From JANRKN01 sp033763435 (GTDB lineage Bacteria > Planctomycetota > Phycisphaerae > Phycisphaerales > UBA1924): a stretch of DNA of 34,240 nt. The notes beneath the pieces are model-generated. The model did no database searches, had not been told where the DNA came from, and saw only the letters and a list, made by a program, of their open reading frames with translations. Positions 7,625 through 15,659 of the stretch are shown here, one piece after another; position 1 is the first letter of the stretch; each line of letters opens with the position of its first letter. The stretch covers positions 1 to 34,240 of the forward strand of contig JANRKN010000093.1 in the NCBI GenBank assembly GCA_033763435.1. The letters are read 5' to 3'. A program made the translations under genes and the position numbers.

Positions 7625-8125
7625 CTAGACGCTGACCCACGCGACAAGCGCGGAGAAGATCGCGACCGCGAGCACGCCGGCACCAAGGACCGCGGGCCAG
7701 TGAGCGGGCTCGGGCTCGATCGGCTGAGCGCCGCCGACGAGTAAAAGGCGCGACTGAACGTCCGCGGGCATGCCCGCGCCGAGCGGCCGCGCGCCGGTGC
7801 GAGCGGAGTCTTGAATGATCGCGATGACTAAGCTCGCGTCGAAAGGTCGCAGGCCGAGCTGGCGCGCGAAGGTCATCGTGCGTGCGCGGCGTTCGGGCGT
7901 GAGAATCGCGGCGCGGCCCCCTTGGAGGTTACGGGCGACCTCCACGGCCAGCACCCAGCGTGGGTCGGCGGCTTCGATGATCGCGGAGGCGTGAGCGCCG
8001 CCGGAATCGCGACGGTGGGCCTGTGCGGGCGCGTGGCGTTCGTGCAACGTCCCGGCGTCGACTAGGCGCAACGCGCCCGGACGCTTGGGGGTTTGAGGCC
8101 GATCTGTGCCGACAAGGCGATGCAT
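7625..8125 (-). CDS. Conserved hypothetical protein with C-terminal membrane anchor
   Basis: 166 aa, no function recognised. After a poorly ordered N-terminal 50 residues there is a compact helical region (about 54-115) containing LTPERRARTMTFARQLGLRPFD and ASLVIAIIQDSAR. I recall similar segments in uncharacterised planctomycete proteins. The last 20-25 residues (LGAGVLAVAIFSALVAWVSV) form one transmembrane helix, giving a tail-anchored topology. The start is uncertain: ATG 8125 has no clear ribosome-binding site, and a GTG a few codons downstream is possible. It is divergent from the next small membrane protein gene, with 164 bp between. Confidence 0.6.
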   Translation of the reverse strand: MHRLVGTDRPQTPKRPGALRLVDAGTLHERHAPAQAHRRDSGGAHASAIIEAADPRWVLAVEVARNLQGGRAAILTPERRARTMTFARQLGLRPFDASLVIAIIQDSARTGARPLGAGMPADVQSRLLLVGGAQPIEPEPAHWPAVLGAGVLAVAIFSALVAWVSV

Positions 8126-8271
8126 GGAGGGCGTCCGACGTGTTCAGTCCGCTCGCCCGGAGCCCGCGCATCCGAGCGGGGCTCATGGCTTGCACACGCC
8201 GTGCCGATCCATGGCACAGGGGGGAGCGTCCGATCGGTCGGGCCCGAGAACTCGGGCGCCGGCCGGACCGG

Positions 8272-8277
8272 TACACT
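8272..8277 (+). promoter_or_regulatory. Candidate -10 element of the 8290 gene
   Basis: TACACT lies 12 nt before the ATG at 8290, which would give a leader of only a few bases. It is the same hexamer as the candidates upstream of ptsN and of the 28649 gene. No convincing -35 was seen. Confidence 0.3.
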
Positions 8278-8289
8278 CTGAGCAACGCT

Positions 8290-8793
8290 ATGCCATCCAT
8301 GCCGCCACCCGCGTTTCCGACTCTGAAGGTTGCCGCCTCGCCCGACCAGATCGTGTCGGCGCTGGCGAACATGAGCAAGCGCGGGCGTCTGGCGGGTTTT
8401 GCGCACGCGAGGGCGGGCTCGGGCGACCTGTTCCATGCCGAGGCGTGGGGGTCGCCTTTCGAGTCGGAGCTGATCGCGCGGGCCGAAGCGGGCGAGGGCG
8501 GCACGGCGCTGAGCTTTCGGGTGCGGATGCTGCGGAAGATGCCATGGATCTTCGCGGCGGTGCTGGCGTTTGCGATCTGGCCCGGCGTCTGGTTCACCCA
8601 GTCGCTGCTGGATACGTATTTCCCGGGCACGCTGGTCGCGGAGTACACGTACTGGTGGTACTTGCCGCTGACGGCGCTGCCGATCCCGTTCTCGTGGCGC
8701 TCGATGATGCGCAAGTCGCGCGAACAGGCCGTGGCTTCGGCGCGGGAGCAGATCCAGAAGATCGCGCGCGAGCTGAACGCGACGCAGGCGTAA
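8290..8793 (+). CDS. Hypothetical membrane protein with two transmembrane segments
   Basis: 167 aa, family not recognised. Residues 1-75 are soluble (SPDQIVSALANMSKRGRLAGFAHA and a DLFHAEAWGSPFESEL segment). Two hydrophobic helices follow: about 83-102 (MPWIFAAVLAFAIWPGVWF) and 117-135 (YTYWWYLPLTALPIPFSW). A charged helix (SREQAVASAREQIQKIARELN) ends the protein. Start ATG 8290 follows a TACACT hexamer; a second Met four codons later is an alternative. It converges on lpxB with 6 bp between the stops. The regular amphipathic C-terminal helix and the coding-type codon bias support a real gene. Confidence 0.65.
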   Translation: MPSMPPPAFPTLKVAASPDQIVSALANMSKRGRLAGFAHARAGSGDLFHAEAWGSPFESELIARAEAGEGGTALSFRVRMLRKMPWIFAAVLAFAIWPGVWFTQSLLDTYFPGTLVAEYTYWWYLPLTALPIPFSWRSMMRKSREQAVASAREQIQKIARELNATQA

Positions 8794-8799
8794 CGAAAT

Positions 8800-10059
8800 T
8801 CACGCGCGGGCGCGAGCGGCGATCTCAAGTATCGCGTCCGCGGCCATCGTCGCCGGTCGGAGCCCGTCAAACTGACGAACCACCGCGTCCAGGTCGCTCG
8901 CCTGGCGGGCCTTCTCCTCGTCTGAGGCGAGCAGCTTGAGCACCGCGCGCGTCAGACGCGTGTGACCACCCCAGTACGGGATCAGCTCGGGCACGACCTC
9001 ACGCCCGGCGATCAGATTGGGCAGCGAGAACTTCTTGGTCGCAAGGATCACGCGGATCAGGGCGTAGAAGAACGGGTTGCTCTTCTTGTAGAAGATGACC
9101 ATGGGCCGGCGCTGGTGCGTGACCTGCAAGGTGACGGTGCCGCTCTTGACGATTGCGATGTCGGCCCAACTCACGACGGCGTCGGTCTGCGCGACGCGGA
9201 CGTCCATGCCGCGGGGCCATGCGCCGCCGGCCATCTGCTTGAGCACGTCGCGGGTGCGCTCGGTGGTCGCGACGAGGATCCCGGCGCTGCGCGGATAGCG
9301 TGCGCGGATCTGCTCGAAGGTTTCGAGCATGACGGGGAAGTTGCGGCGGAGCTCGTCCGGGCGCGAGCCGGGGAACATCGCGATGCGGGGCGAGGCGTCG
9401 GGGAGTGTGGCGCGCTGTTCGGCGAGCTTGCGGGTGTCCAGCACGCGCTCGAACACGGGATGGCCGATGAACCGCGCGGGGACACGCCGACGCTCGAAGA
9501 ACCGCTGCTCGAAAGGCAGCAGGCAGAGCACCATGTCGGTGAGGCGGCGGAGCTTGTGGATGCGCCAGCGACCCCAGGCCCAGATCTGGGGCGCGACCAT
9601 GTGGACGACGCGCGCGCCGTGGCGTTTGGTGAGCTCGCAGATGGGGAAGTTGGCGGCGGGAGAATCGACGGGCACGTGGACCGCGACGATGCGGCTCTGG
9701 AGCCACTTTTCGATGCGCTTGTTGATCGCCTGGTGCTCGCGGATCTTCTGGAGCCCGGGCATGCCCATGACGGCATCGTCGCCTGTGCGCTCGACGATCT
9801 CGGCGCCAGCGGCGGCCATCTTGGGCCCGCCCCACGCGAAGATCCGAAGCTCAGGGTGCCGGCGCTTGAGCTCAGCGATGACCGGCGCGGCGTGCTCATC
9901 GCCCGAAGGCTCAAAGGCGGTGAAAAGCATGACCATGCCCGACCAGACGCCGCCGCCGCTGGGCCCGGTGTCGTCCGAGGGGGCCTGCGCGAGCGCGACG
10001 CCGCCGCCCGATTCGCGGGGCCGGTCGTCGGCAAGGAGATGGGCCCGCGAGCGGGACAT
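8800..10059 (-). CDS. lpxB: Lipid-A-disaccharide synthase (LpxB)
   Basis: Joins lipid X and UDP-diacylglucosamine to form the lipid A disaccharide at the inner membrane. 419 aa. Family motifs are FEPSGDEHA (about 49-57, the AGEASGD equivalent), APQIWAWG, LPFEQRFF and FIGHPV, and the C-terminal region has KSGTVTLQV. The conserved protein begins at about residue 42-44 (MVMLF), so the first 41 residues are a low-complexity extension; ATGs at 9936 and 9930 are alternatives. The long start at 10059 is supported by TAAACT 7 nt upstream. It is last in a reverse-strand group after the kinase and response regulator genes. It implies a Gram-negative type outer membrane with lipid A; other lpx genes are not in the window. 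Confidence 0.92.
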   Translation of the reverse strand: MSRSRAHLLADDRPRESGGGVALAQAPSDDTGPSGGGVWSGMVMLFTAFEPSGDEHAAPVIAELKRRHPELRIFAWGGPKMAAAGAEIVERTGDDAVMGMPGLQKIREHQAINKRIEKWLQSRIVAVHVPVDSPAANFPICELTKRHGARVVHMVAPQIWAWGRWRIHKLRRLTDMVLCLLPFEQRFFERRRVPARFIGHPVFERVLDTRKLAEQRATLPDASPRIAMFPGSRPDELRRNFPVMLETFEQIRARYPRSAGILVATTERTRDVLKQMAGGAWPRGMDVRVAQTDAVVSWADIAIVKSGTVTLQVTHQRRPMVIFYKKSNPFFYALIRVILATKKFSLPNLIAGREVVPELIPYWGGHTRLTRAVLKLLASDEEKARQASDLDAVVRQFDGLRPATMAADAILEIAARARA

Positions 10060-10066
10060 GCCGGGC

Positions 10067-10072
10067 AGTTTA
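10067..10072 (-). promoter_or_regulatory. Candidate -10 element of lpxB
   Basis: On the reverse strand TAAACT ends 7 nt before the ATG at 10059, in the 29-bp gap after the response regulator gene. It could give lpxB its own leaderless transcript. Confidence 0.33.
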
Positions 10073-10088
10073 GAACCTCACCGCGGCG

Positions 10089-10733
10089 CTAGAGGCCCGA
10101 ACCGATGAGCCACGCCGAGGGCTTCTGACCTAGGGCCAGCGCGATCGCCACGAGGCTTTCGAGGCTGGGCAGGTGCGCGCCGCGCTCGATCGAGCTGAGC
10201 TGGCTGACGCTCACGCCCGAGGCCTCGGAGAGATCTTTGAGCGTCCAGCCCATCTCGGTGCGGCTCAGGCGGACCTGCCGGCCCAACTCGGCGCGCAGGC
10301 GGTCCAGCGGCTTCTGGCCAAGCCCCAGCGATTCGGAAGCCTGCGCGAGCGCGCGATGAAGCTCGGGCATCGAGAAGGGCTTGGCGAGATAGTCGAACAC
10401 GTCCTGCTTGAAGGTCTCGCGCATCGTGTCGAGGGAGGGATAGCCCGTGACGACGATCACGCAGAGCTTGGCCCAGCGCCGGCGGATCTCCAGCAGCACC
10501 TCCGCGCCCGAGTGCCGGCCCATCTTCATGTCCAGCAGCACAACGTCGGGAAGCCGATGCTCGCAGGCTTCGTACAGATCCGCGGGCGTCTGGCACGCGC
10601 GAACGTCGTGCCCCGCGGCCTCAAGCTCGGCCTTCAGCCATTCGCGGAAGTCCGCGTCGTCGTCGAGCATCACGATCGAGAGCGCGGGCGCGGACGGGCC
10701 CGCGTCGGTCGGCTGGGCGTCGGTCGCGCTCAT
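10089..10733 (-). CDS. Response regulator with REC and XRE-type HTH domains
   Basis: 214 aa. Receiver domain at about 15-130: acidic cluster DDD at 24-26, phospho-acceptor Asp68 (VVLLDMKMG), Thr96 (VVTGYPS) and Lys118 (YLAKPF). Residues 145-205 form an XRE/HTH_3 helix-turn-helix, with LRAELGRQVRLSRTEMGWTL, a VSVSQLSSIERG recognition region, and PSLESLVAIALALG. REC domains are usually joined to OmpR, NarL or Fis-type DNA-binding domains; an XRE output is uncommon. The gene lies 40 bp downstream of the sensor kinase and is presumably its partner. Start ATG 10733 has GAGGGG about 10 nt upstream. Its targets are unknown; lpxB immediately follows. Confidence 0.88.
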   Translation of the reverse strand: MSATDAQPTDAGPSAPALSIVMLDDDADFREWLKAELEAAGHDVRACQTPADLYEACEHRLPDVVLLDMKMGRHSGAEVLLEIRRRWAKLCVIVVTGYPSLDTMRETFKQDVFDYLAKPFSMPELHRALAQASESLGLGQKPLDRLRAELGRQVRLSRTEMGWTLKDLSEASGVSVSQLSSIERGAHLPSLESLVAIALALGQKPSAWLIGSGL

Positions 10734-10773
10734 CGGAACGTCCCCTCGTTCAGAAAGTCGGGGCTCAGCGGCT

Positions 10774-12420
10774 TCACGGCGCACCTCCGGGCTGCCGCAC
10801 GGGCAGCACGATCTCGAACTCCGCCCCCAGAACCGTCGCGGCCGAGTCCTCGGCCTGGACGTTCCGGGCCAACAGTACTCCGCCGTGCTGACGCACGATC
10901 CCCTCCGCGACCGCAAGCCCCAGGCCCGAGCCCTGACTGTCCAGGCGCGTCGAAACAAAGGGCTCAAACAGCCGGCTCATCACCTCGGGCGCGATGCCCG
11001 GCCCGTTGTCGCGGATCCTCAGCACCGCCCACACCCGCCCCTCCCGTTCGCGCTCAGACCCCTCCACCACCACCTCGCCCGAGACGCGCCCGGACTCGAC
11101 CAGCGCGTCGACCGAGTTACGCACGACGTTCACCAGCACCTGCACGATGCGGTCCGCATCGCACTCAGCGCTGAGCCCTTCGGGCACACGGTTGACCAGG
11201 GTCACCGAGCCCCCGGCCGACTTGCCCCGGTCCAGCCCCACGAGCGTGATCGATTCGTCGGCGAGGGTCCGCAGCGGCTCGATGTGCGCTTCGGGGGGCC
11301 TCACGCGGGCAAAGTCGAGGAGGCCCTCGCTCAGGCGCTCAAGCCGCTGCACGACCCGGAGCATCAGCGCGGCGCGCGCAGGATCGACCCCCGAGCCGGG
11401 GCGCGCGTGGATCTGCTCGGCGATCCCTTTGAGCACCGAGAGCGGCGTGTTCAGCTCGTGCGCGATGCCGGCAGACATCATGCCGATGCTCGCGAGTCGG
11501 TCGGCGTCGGCGAGGTTGCGCCGGGCGGTTTCGAGCAGGTGGTTCTTGGCCTTGAGCTCCGTCGCGGCCTCTTCGATTCGGGCTAGCGCGTGCCCGAGCG
11601 CCGCCTCATGGCTCCGCAGCGCGCGGACCGTCTCGTTGCGCGAGCGCATGATCTCGCCCAGTTCGTCGGCGGGCATCACGCGCTCAGCGATCAGCTCGTC
11701 CTGCGTTCGGCCTTCCTTCACCGCGCGGTCGGCCTCGAGAATCTCGCGGATGGGCGACCAGACCTGCCGGGGCAGCACCAGCGCCTCGAGCGCGAGCGCA
11801 ACCAACACGTACACCCCCAGCAGCGCGAGGATCACCAGCAGGTACACGTTCGCGACCGCCCGGCGCGCGCTGGGCAGGGATGCCTCGACGACGATGAACC
11901 GGGGAACGTCGGCGCTGCGCTCGGGCAGGAACATCGCCGCTCGCGACGCGCGGCTGGTCAGGAGCCAGCCCCCGCCCGCGACCTCGCCCAGCGGCATGGG
12001 ACGGCGCCCAAGACGGACCGCGCGCGTTGCTCGCTCCGTGTCCAGACCGACCTCGCCCGCGGTTCCCTCGCGAAAGGACTCGGCGCCCGTCAGCTCGACC
12101 CGCACACCCTCCGCGCCGACGGGCCCAAGGGTCGCGAGCAGGGTCTGGGCGTGCGTGCCCTCAGCCTCTTCAACCACCCGCTGCACCGCGCCCCGCACGA
12201 TCAGCAGCAGCACCACCATCAGCACCAGCGAGAAGAGCGTGTGGAGCAGGATCAGCTTCTTGCGGATCCGCAGGCGGGCCAGCAGGCCCGTTGCGCCCGC
12301 GCGGGGCTCGGCGATCACTCGCCGGCGAAGGCGCGAGAAGGCTTCGAACCCGCGCGAAGGCTCGCCCGGGGCTTCGGCCTCGCGCGCGCTCTGAGAAGTT
12401 GGTCGGCCCGACCGTGCCAT
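10774..12420 (-). CDS. Membrane sensor histidine kinase
   Basis: 548 aa. The cytoplasmic N-terminus to about residue 54 is basic. TM1 is about 56-76, an extracytoplasmic sensor region about 77-190, and TM2 about 191-215. A HAMP-like linker and a coiled-coil segment run to about 305. The HisKA domain has phospho-acceptor His321 (GIAHELNTPLSVL). The HATPase domain has an N box around Asn435 (VVRNSVDAL), DNGPGI at 471-476, and GSGLGLAVAEGIV as the G2 box. This layout resembles NtrB/ZraS-type kinases. It is first in the group kinase, REC-XRE regulator, lpxB. The signal is unknown. It is divergent from rsmB with a 39-bp spacer. Confidence 0.92.
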   Translation of the reverse strand: MARSGRPTSQSAREAEAPGEPSRGFEAFSRLRRRVIAEPRAGATGLLARLRIRKKLILLHTLFSLVLMVVLLLIVRGAVQRVVEEAEGTHAQTLLATLGPVGAEGVRVELTGAESFREGTAGEVGLDTERATRAVRLGRRPMPLGEVAGGGWLLTSRASRAAMFLPERSADVPRFIVVEASLPSARRAVANVYLLVILALLGVYVLVALALEALVLPRQVWSPIREILEADRAVKEGRTQDELIAERVMPADELGEIMRSRNETVRALRSHEAALGHALARIEEAATELKAKNHLLETARRNLADADRLASIGMMSAGIAHELNTPLSVLKGIAEQIHARPGSGVDPARAALMLRVVQRLERLSEGLLDFARVRPPEAHIEPLRTLADESITLVGLDRGKSAGGSVTLVNRVPEGLSAECDADRIVQVLVNVVRNSVDALVESGRVSGEVVVEGSEREREGRVWAVLRIRDNGPGIAPEVMSRLFEPFVSTRLDSQGSGLGLAVAEGIVRQHGGVLLARNVQAEDSAATVLGAEFEIVLPVRQPGGAP

Positions 12421-12460
12421 CGCCCTACGCTCGCCCTCCGGTTACGGAAAGCTCAGTTTA
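12421..12460. promoter_or_regulatory. Divergent promoter region of the sensor kinase and rsmB
   Basis: The 39-bp spacer holds TACGCT (12425-12430, forward) as a possible -10 for rsmB. On the reverse strand TAAACT (12460-12455), overlapping the rsmB start codon, is a possible -10 for the kinase. Both leaders would be about 22-27 nt. The assignments rest only on resemblance to hexamers elsewhere in the window. Confidence 0.25.
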
Positions 12461-13875
12461 TGGAACCCGCCGAGACCCGATCACCCGCCGACGACTTTCA
12501 GGACCAGGCCCGTGCGCGGGTGTTCGATCGGCTCGGGGACCTTGCGGCGGTGTTCCCCCAGCTCGAGACCGCTCCCGACCCCCACTGGGACGAGGGACTG
12601 AGCGAGCAGGACGCGGCGTTTGCGCACGCAATCTTGAATGCCGCGGTCCGGCACTGGCGCTGCCTGAGCTTTCTGCTGAATCTGCGTCTGAAGACGCCCT
12701 TGGAGCAGACCGACCCGAGCATCGCGGGCGTGCTGCTGGGCGCGGGGGCGCAGATCCTGTTCCTGGACCGCGTACCGCCGCACGCGGCGGTGGATTCGGC
12801 GGTCGACTTTGCCCGGTTCATCGGCGCCAAGCCGGGCGTGTGCGGGATGATCAACGCGGTGCTGCGCCGGCTGACGGAGCTGCCTCAGCGAGACCGCGAG
12901 GGCAAACTGCTGCGCGTGCCGTGGAAGTTCACGCAGGACCACATCCCGCTGGGCGGGGGCGAGGCGCTCGCACTGAAGTTCGCGGTGTTTCCGCCTGAGA
13001 AGGGCCCGCGGCTGGCGACGGTGACGAGCCATCCGCCCGGGTTGATCGCGCGTTGGCTCGAACAGTTCGGGCCCGAGCAGACGGTGAAGCTGGCCGAACA
13101 CACGCTGTGTACGCCGCCGACGGTGTTGAACGTGGAGCACGCGCGCTCGCCCCTGCCCGACGGGTGGCTCGGCCCGCACACGGACCCAAACGCGCGCGTT
13201 TGGATCGGCCCTCCTGGGAATCTTCGCGCGTTTTTGGCTTCGAGGCCCGACGTGTGGGTGCAGGACGCGACGAGCGCGGAGGCCTGCCGGATCCTTGGGC
13301 CGCTCGGGCTGAATCCGCGGGTCATCGTCGACCTGTGCGCGGGCCGGGGCACCAAGACGCGCCAGCTCGCGTCGATGTATCCGGAGGCGACGGTGCTCGC
13401 GTCGGACACGGACGAATCGCGGCTTGAGGATCTGCGCCGATCGGTCTGCCCACATCATCCGAAGGTGCGCCCGGTCGTTGCGGACATGGTCTCGGATGCG
13501 GCATACCGCGCCGGGCGAGCGGACCTCGTGCTGCTGGATGTGCCCTGCTCGAACACGGGCGTGCTCGCGCGGCGCGCGGAAGCCAAGCACCGCGCCAGCT
13601 CGCTCCAGCTGGAGCGGCTCACGGCCCTTCAGCGCGACCTGATTCAGAAGGCCCGCAACATGCTCGCGCCTGGGGGGGTGATCCTGTACTCCACGTGCAG
13701 CATCGACCCCGACGAGAACCAGATGCAGGCGGAGTTCATCCGGTCGCTGGGCTTTGAGCTGCGGGCGTCGAAGGCGACGATGCCCCACTCGGGCTGGGCG
13801 CCCGGAGAGGGTGGCGGAAAGGTGAGCACGTACCGGGACGGCGGGTTTGCCGCGGCGCTGCGGATGTTCGGTTGA
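12460..13875 (+). CDS. rsmB: 16S rRNA (cytosine-C5) methyltransferase, RsmB-like
   Basis: 471 aa. The N-terminal half resembles the NusB-like RNA-binding domain of RsmB (AHAILNAAVRHW; LLLGAGAQILFLDRVP; INAVLRRL). The C-terminal half is a Rossmann methyltransferase of the RsmB/Nol1/Sun family: motif I DLCAGRGTKTRQLA, motif IV DVPCSNTGVLARR with Cys363, and motif VI YSTCSIDPDENQ with the catalytic Cys413. By homology it methylates C967 of 16S rRNA. The ATG at 12460 has only a weak GGAA nearby. The start is chosen because homology begins close to it. Motif IV has CSNTG where CSGTG is usual. Confidence 0.9.
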   Translation: MEPAETRSPADDFQDQARARVFDRLGDLAAVFPQLETAPDPHWDEGLSEQDAAFAHAILNAAVRHWRCLSFLLNLRLKTPLEQTDPSIAGVLLGAGAQILFLDRVPPHAAVDSAVDFARFIGAKPGVCGMINAVLRRLTELPQRDREGKLLRVPWKFTQDHIPLGGGEALALKFAVFPPEKGPRLATVTSHPPGLIARWLEQFGPEQTVKLAEHTLCTPPTVLNVEHARSPLPDGWLGPHTDPNARVWIGPPGNLRAFLASRPDVWVQDATSAEACRILGPLGLNPRVIVDLCAGRGTKTRQLASMYPEATVLASDTDESRLEDLRRSVCPHHPKVRPVVADMVSDAAYRAGRADLVLLDVPCSNTGVLARRAEAKHRASSLQLERLTALQRDLIQKARNMLAPGGVILYSTCSIDPDENQMQAEFIRSLGFELRASKATMPHSGWAPGEGGGKVSTYRDGGFAAALRMFG

Positions 13876-13922
13876 GCGGCTCGCGCCGGGAGTTTGTTCG
13901 GACGGGGATCGTGGAGGCGGGG

Positions 13923-13928
13923 TACACT
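13923..13928 (+). promoter_or_regulatory. Candidate -10 element upstream of ptsN
   Basis: TACACT lies in the 147-bp gap between rsmB and the PTS gene, about 95 nt before its ATG, so this transcript would have a normal leader. No good -35 is spaced correctly. The rest of the gap shows nothing else. Confidence 0.22.
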
Positions 13929-14022
13929 CGCGGGCCGCGGGGGCGTCTATCCCGCGAAGCATCACCGAGGCTTCACTCAGCGCTTTTTCACCGCCGCGAC
14001 ACTGGCCGACGAGACCCCGGGC

Positions 14023-14484
14023 ATGAACCTGCTGGACATTCTCACCCCCGCCTGCATCCGCGCCCCGCTGACCGCTCCGGACAAGAAGGGGGCGATTGAC
14101 GAGCTTGTGGACGTGCTGGCCGCGGCGGGACGGGTGTCGGACGCGGCGAACCTCAAGCATGCCGTGTGGACGCGCGAGCAGACGCGCACCACCGGCATCG
14201 GGCATGGCCTGGCGATCCCGCACGGCAAGTGCCCCGGAATGGCGGGCCTGGCGATGGCGATCGGGAAGCCCGCGACACCAATCGATTTCGAGGCGATCGA
14301 TGGGCAGCCGGTCAAGCTCATCGTCCTGCTCGCCTCGCCCCCTGACCGCACCAGCGACCACATTCAAGCGCTCGCCCGCGTGAGCCGGCTGATGACGATG
14401 GACGATTTCCGCGAGCGGGTGTACGCGGCCACCAGCGGCGAAGAGATTTTCGCGCTGCTCAAGAGCCAGGAAAAGCCGGCCTGA
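14023..14484 (+). CDS. ptsN: PTS EIIA (PtsN/fructose type) phosphocarrier domain protein
   Basis: 153 aa single-domain EIIA of the mannitol/fructose/nitrogen class. The active-site region TGIGHGLAIPHGK contains His61 and the phospho-acceptor His67. Further family features are the N-terminal LLDILTPACI start and the VKLIVLLASPPD strand with the following DHIQALARVSRLM helix. As a stand-alone domain with no EIIB or EIIC it probably acts in regulation, like EIIA-Ntr, rather than in sugar uptake. The start ATG 14023 fits the family N-terminus, but no ribosome-binding site is evident. It is followed 24 bp later by the prenyl synthase gene. The symbol is given by similarity only. Confidence 0.85.
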   Translation: MNLLDILTPACIRAPLTAPDKKGAIDELVDVLAAAGRVSDAANLKHAVWTREQTRTTGIGHGLAIPHGKCPGMAGLAMAIGKPATPIDFEAIDGQPVKLIVLLASPPDRTSDHIQALARVSRLMTMDDFRERVYAATSGEEIFALLKSQEKPA

Positions 14485-14508
14485 GGCGCGCCCGGCGCGT
14501 GCGCACGG

Positions 14509-15414
14509 ATGACCGCCCCCGCGATCAATCCCTTGGACCCGTTGCCCGAGATCGATGCCGCACTCCGGCGGCTGACGGCGACGCTCGGCCCCGACTTTGG
14601 CCTGCCCCCGAGCCTCGCGGACGCGGTGACCTACGCGCTGCTGGGCCCGGGCAAGCGCATCCGCCCGCTGTTGGCCTGGCACGCGTGCGTCGCGGCCGGC
14701 GGTGAGGGCGCGCGGTCGCTCCCCTCGGGCGTGGCGATCGAACTGGTGCACGCGTTCAGCCTCGTGCACGACGATCTGCCCGCCCTCGACAACGACGACA
14801 TGAGGCGGGGCCGCCCCACGCTGCATCGTCACACGTCCGAGGCGATGGCCATCCTCGCGGGCGATGAGATGCTCACGCTCGCGTTCCGCGTGCTGCTCAG
14901 GCAGGCGGGGGCGGCGCAGCTCTCGCCCTCGCTCGCGGCGAGCCTCGCCGATGAGCTCGCGCGAGGCACGCTCGCGATGATCCACGGGCAGGTGCTCGAC
15001 ACGCTGGGCGTTCCCGATCCCTCGGCGCCCGCGCTCGAGATCGTGCGGTTGATCCACGAGCAGAAGACCGGTGCGCTGATCCGCGCGGCGGTGCGGATGG
15101 GCGCGATGTGCTCGGACTCAGTGACGGAAGATTCACTCACGCATCTGACCGCGGCGGCCGAGGCGATGGGCTTGGCGTTTCAGATTGCCGACGACCTGCT
15201 GGACGTCGAATCCAGCGCTGAAGAGGTGGGCAAAGCGACGGGCAAGGATGCCGCGCTGGGGAAGCGGACGTACCCGGGCGCGATCGGCGCCGAGGCATGC
15301 CGGGCCGAGATCCAGCGGCTTCGGGCGGTGACGGCGCAGCATCTGGGCGCGCTGGGGCCGGGTGCGGCCGGGCTCGCGGCGCTGTCGGACCAGCTCGCGA
15401 CGCGGACGAAGTAG
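14509..15414 (+). CDS. ispA: Polyprenyl diphosphate synthase (farnesyl/geranylgeranyl type)
   Basis: 301 aa all-alpha trans-prenyltransferase that condenses isopentenyl diphosphate with allylic diphosphates. The first aspartate-rich motif is DDLPALDND (88-96) with RRGRPTLH after it; the second is DDLLD (228-232) in FQIADDLLDVE. The GKRIRP substrate loop is at 48-53. Residues before the first motif (HAFSLVHDD) match short-chain bacterial enzymes such as E. coli IspA (HAYSLIHDD), so the product is probably C15 or C20; the exact length cannot be decided by eye. dxs lies 245 bp downstream, the ispA-dxs neighbourhood also known in other bacteria, so both serve isoprenoid synthesis. Confidence 0.9.
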   Translation: MTAPAINPLDPLPEIDAALRRLTATLGPDFGLPPSLADAVTYALLGPGKRIRPLLAWHACVAAGGEGARSLPSGVAIELVHAFSLVHDDLPALDNDDMRRGRPTLHRHTSEAMAILAGDEMLTLAFRVLLRQAGAAQLSPSLAASLADELARGTLAMIHGQVLDTLGVPDPSAPALEIVRLIHEQKTGALIRAAVRMGAMCSDSVTEDSLTHLTAAAEAMGLAFQIADDLLDVESSAEEVGKATGKDAALGKRTYPGAIGAEACRAEIQRLRAVTAQHLGALGPGAAGLAALSDQLATRTK

Positions 15415-15659
15415 ACCGCGCGATCGAGACCGAGAACTCAATCTGAGCGCCGCGCGAACCGGCGACCAGCGGAGTTCGTTGTCTCCAAAGGCTGAGGTGT
15501 CCGGGAGTTGTCGTTCCCGTATGATCTGGCGCAGTTCAAGCGGGCTGGCGAAGTTCCGCGGAGCATCGGTTCGGCGAGCCGGAACGAAGTGTCTGAAACC
15601 ACCCCCGCGAGCCCGAGACGGACCTTGGGCCTTTGAGTCACCGTCCCTAAGGACCCACG
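15415..15659 (+). other. Intergenic region between ispA and dxs
   Basis: 245 bp without a credible ORF. An AAGGA close to position 15650 is a ribosome-binding site for the dxs ATG. A TATGAT hexamer occurs near 15519 but lacks a well-spaced -35. No stable hairpin, riboswitch-like structure or terminator was recognised. Confidence 0.4.

Noticed and set aside
13894..14022. N-terminal extension of the PTS protein
   Set aside because: The frame is open upstream but its sequence is not protein-like, and EIIA homology begins at the ATG at 14023.
12481..15057. 858-codon open frame on the reverse strand across rsmB, ptsN and ispA
   Set aside because: It covers three well-supported forward genes, is extremely rich in Arg, His, Gln and Ala, and has no domain. 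Long antisense frames are expected at this GC content.
15478..15525. Sigma-70 promoter for dxs (TTGTCT or TTGTCG with TATGAT)
   Set aside because: Spacing between these hexamers is far from 16-18 bp (about 7 bp for the nearer pair), so no promoter was called.
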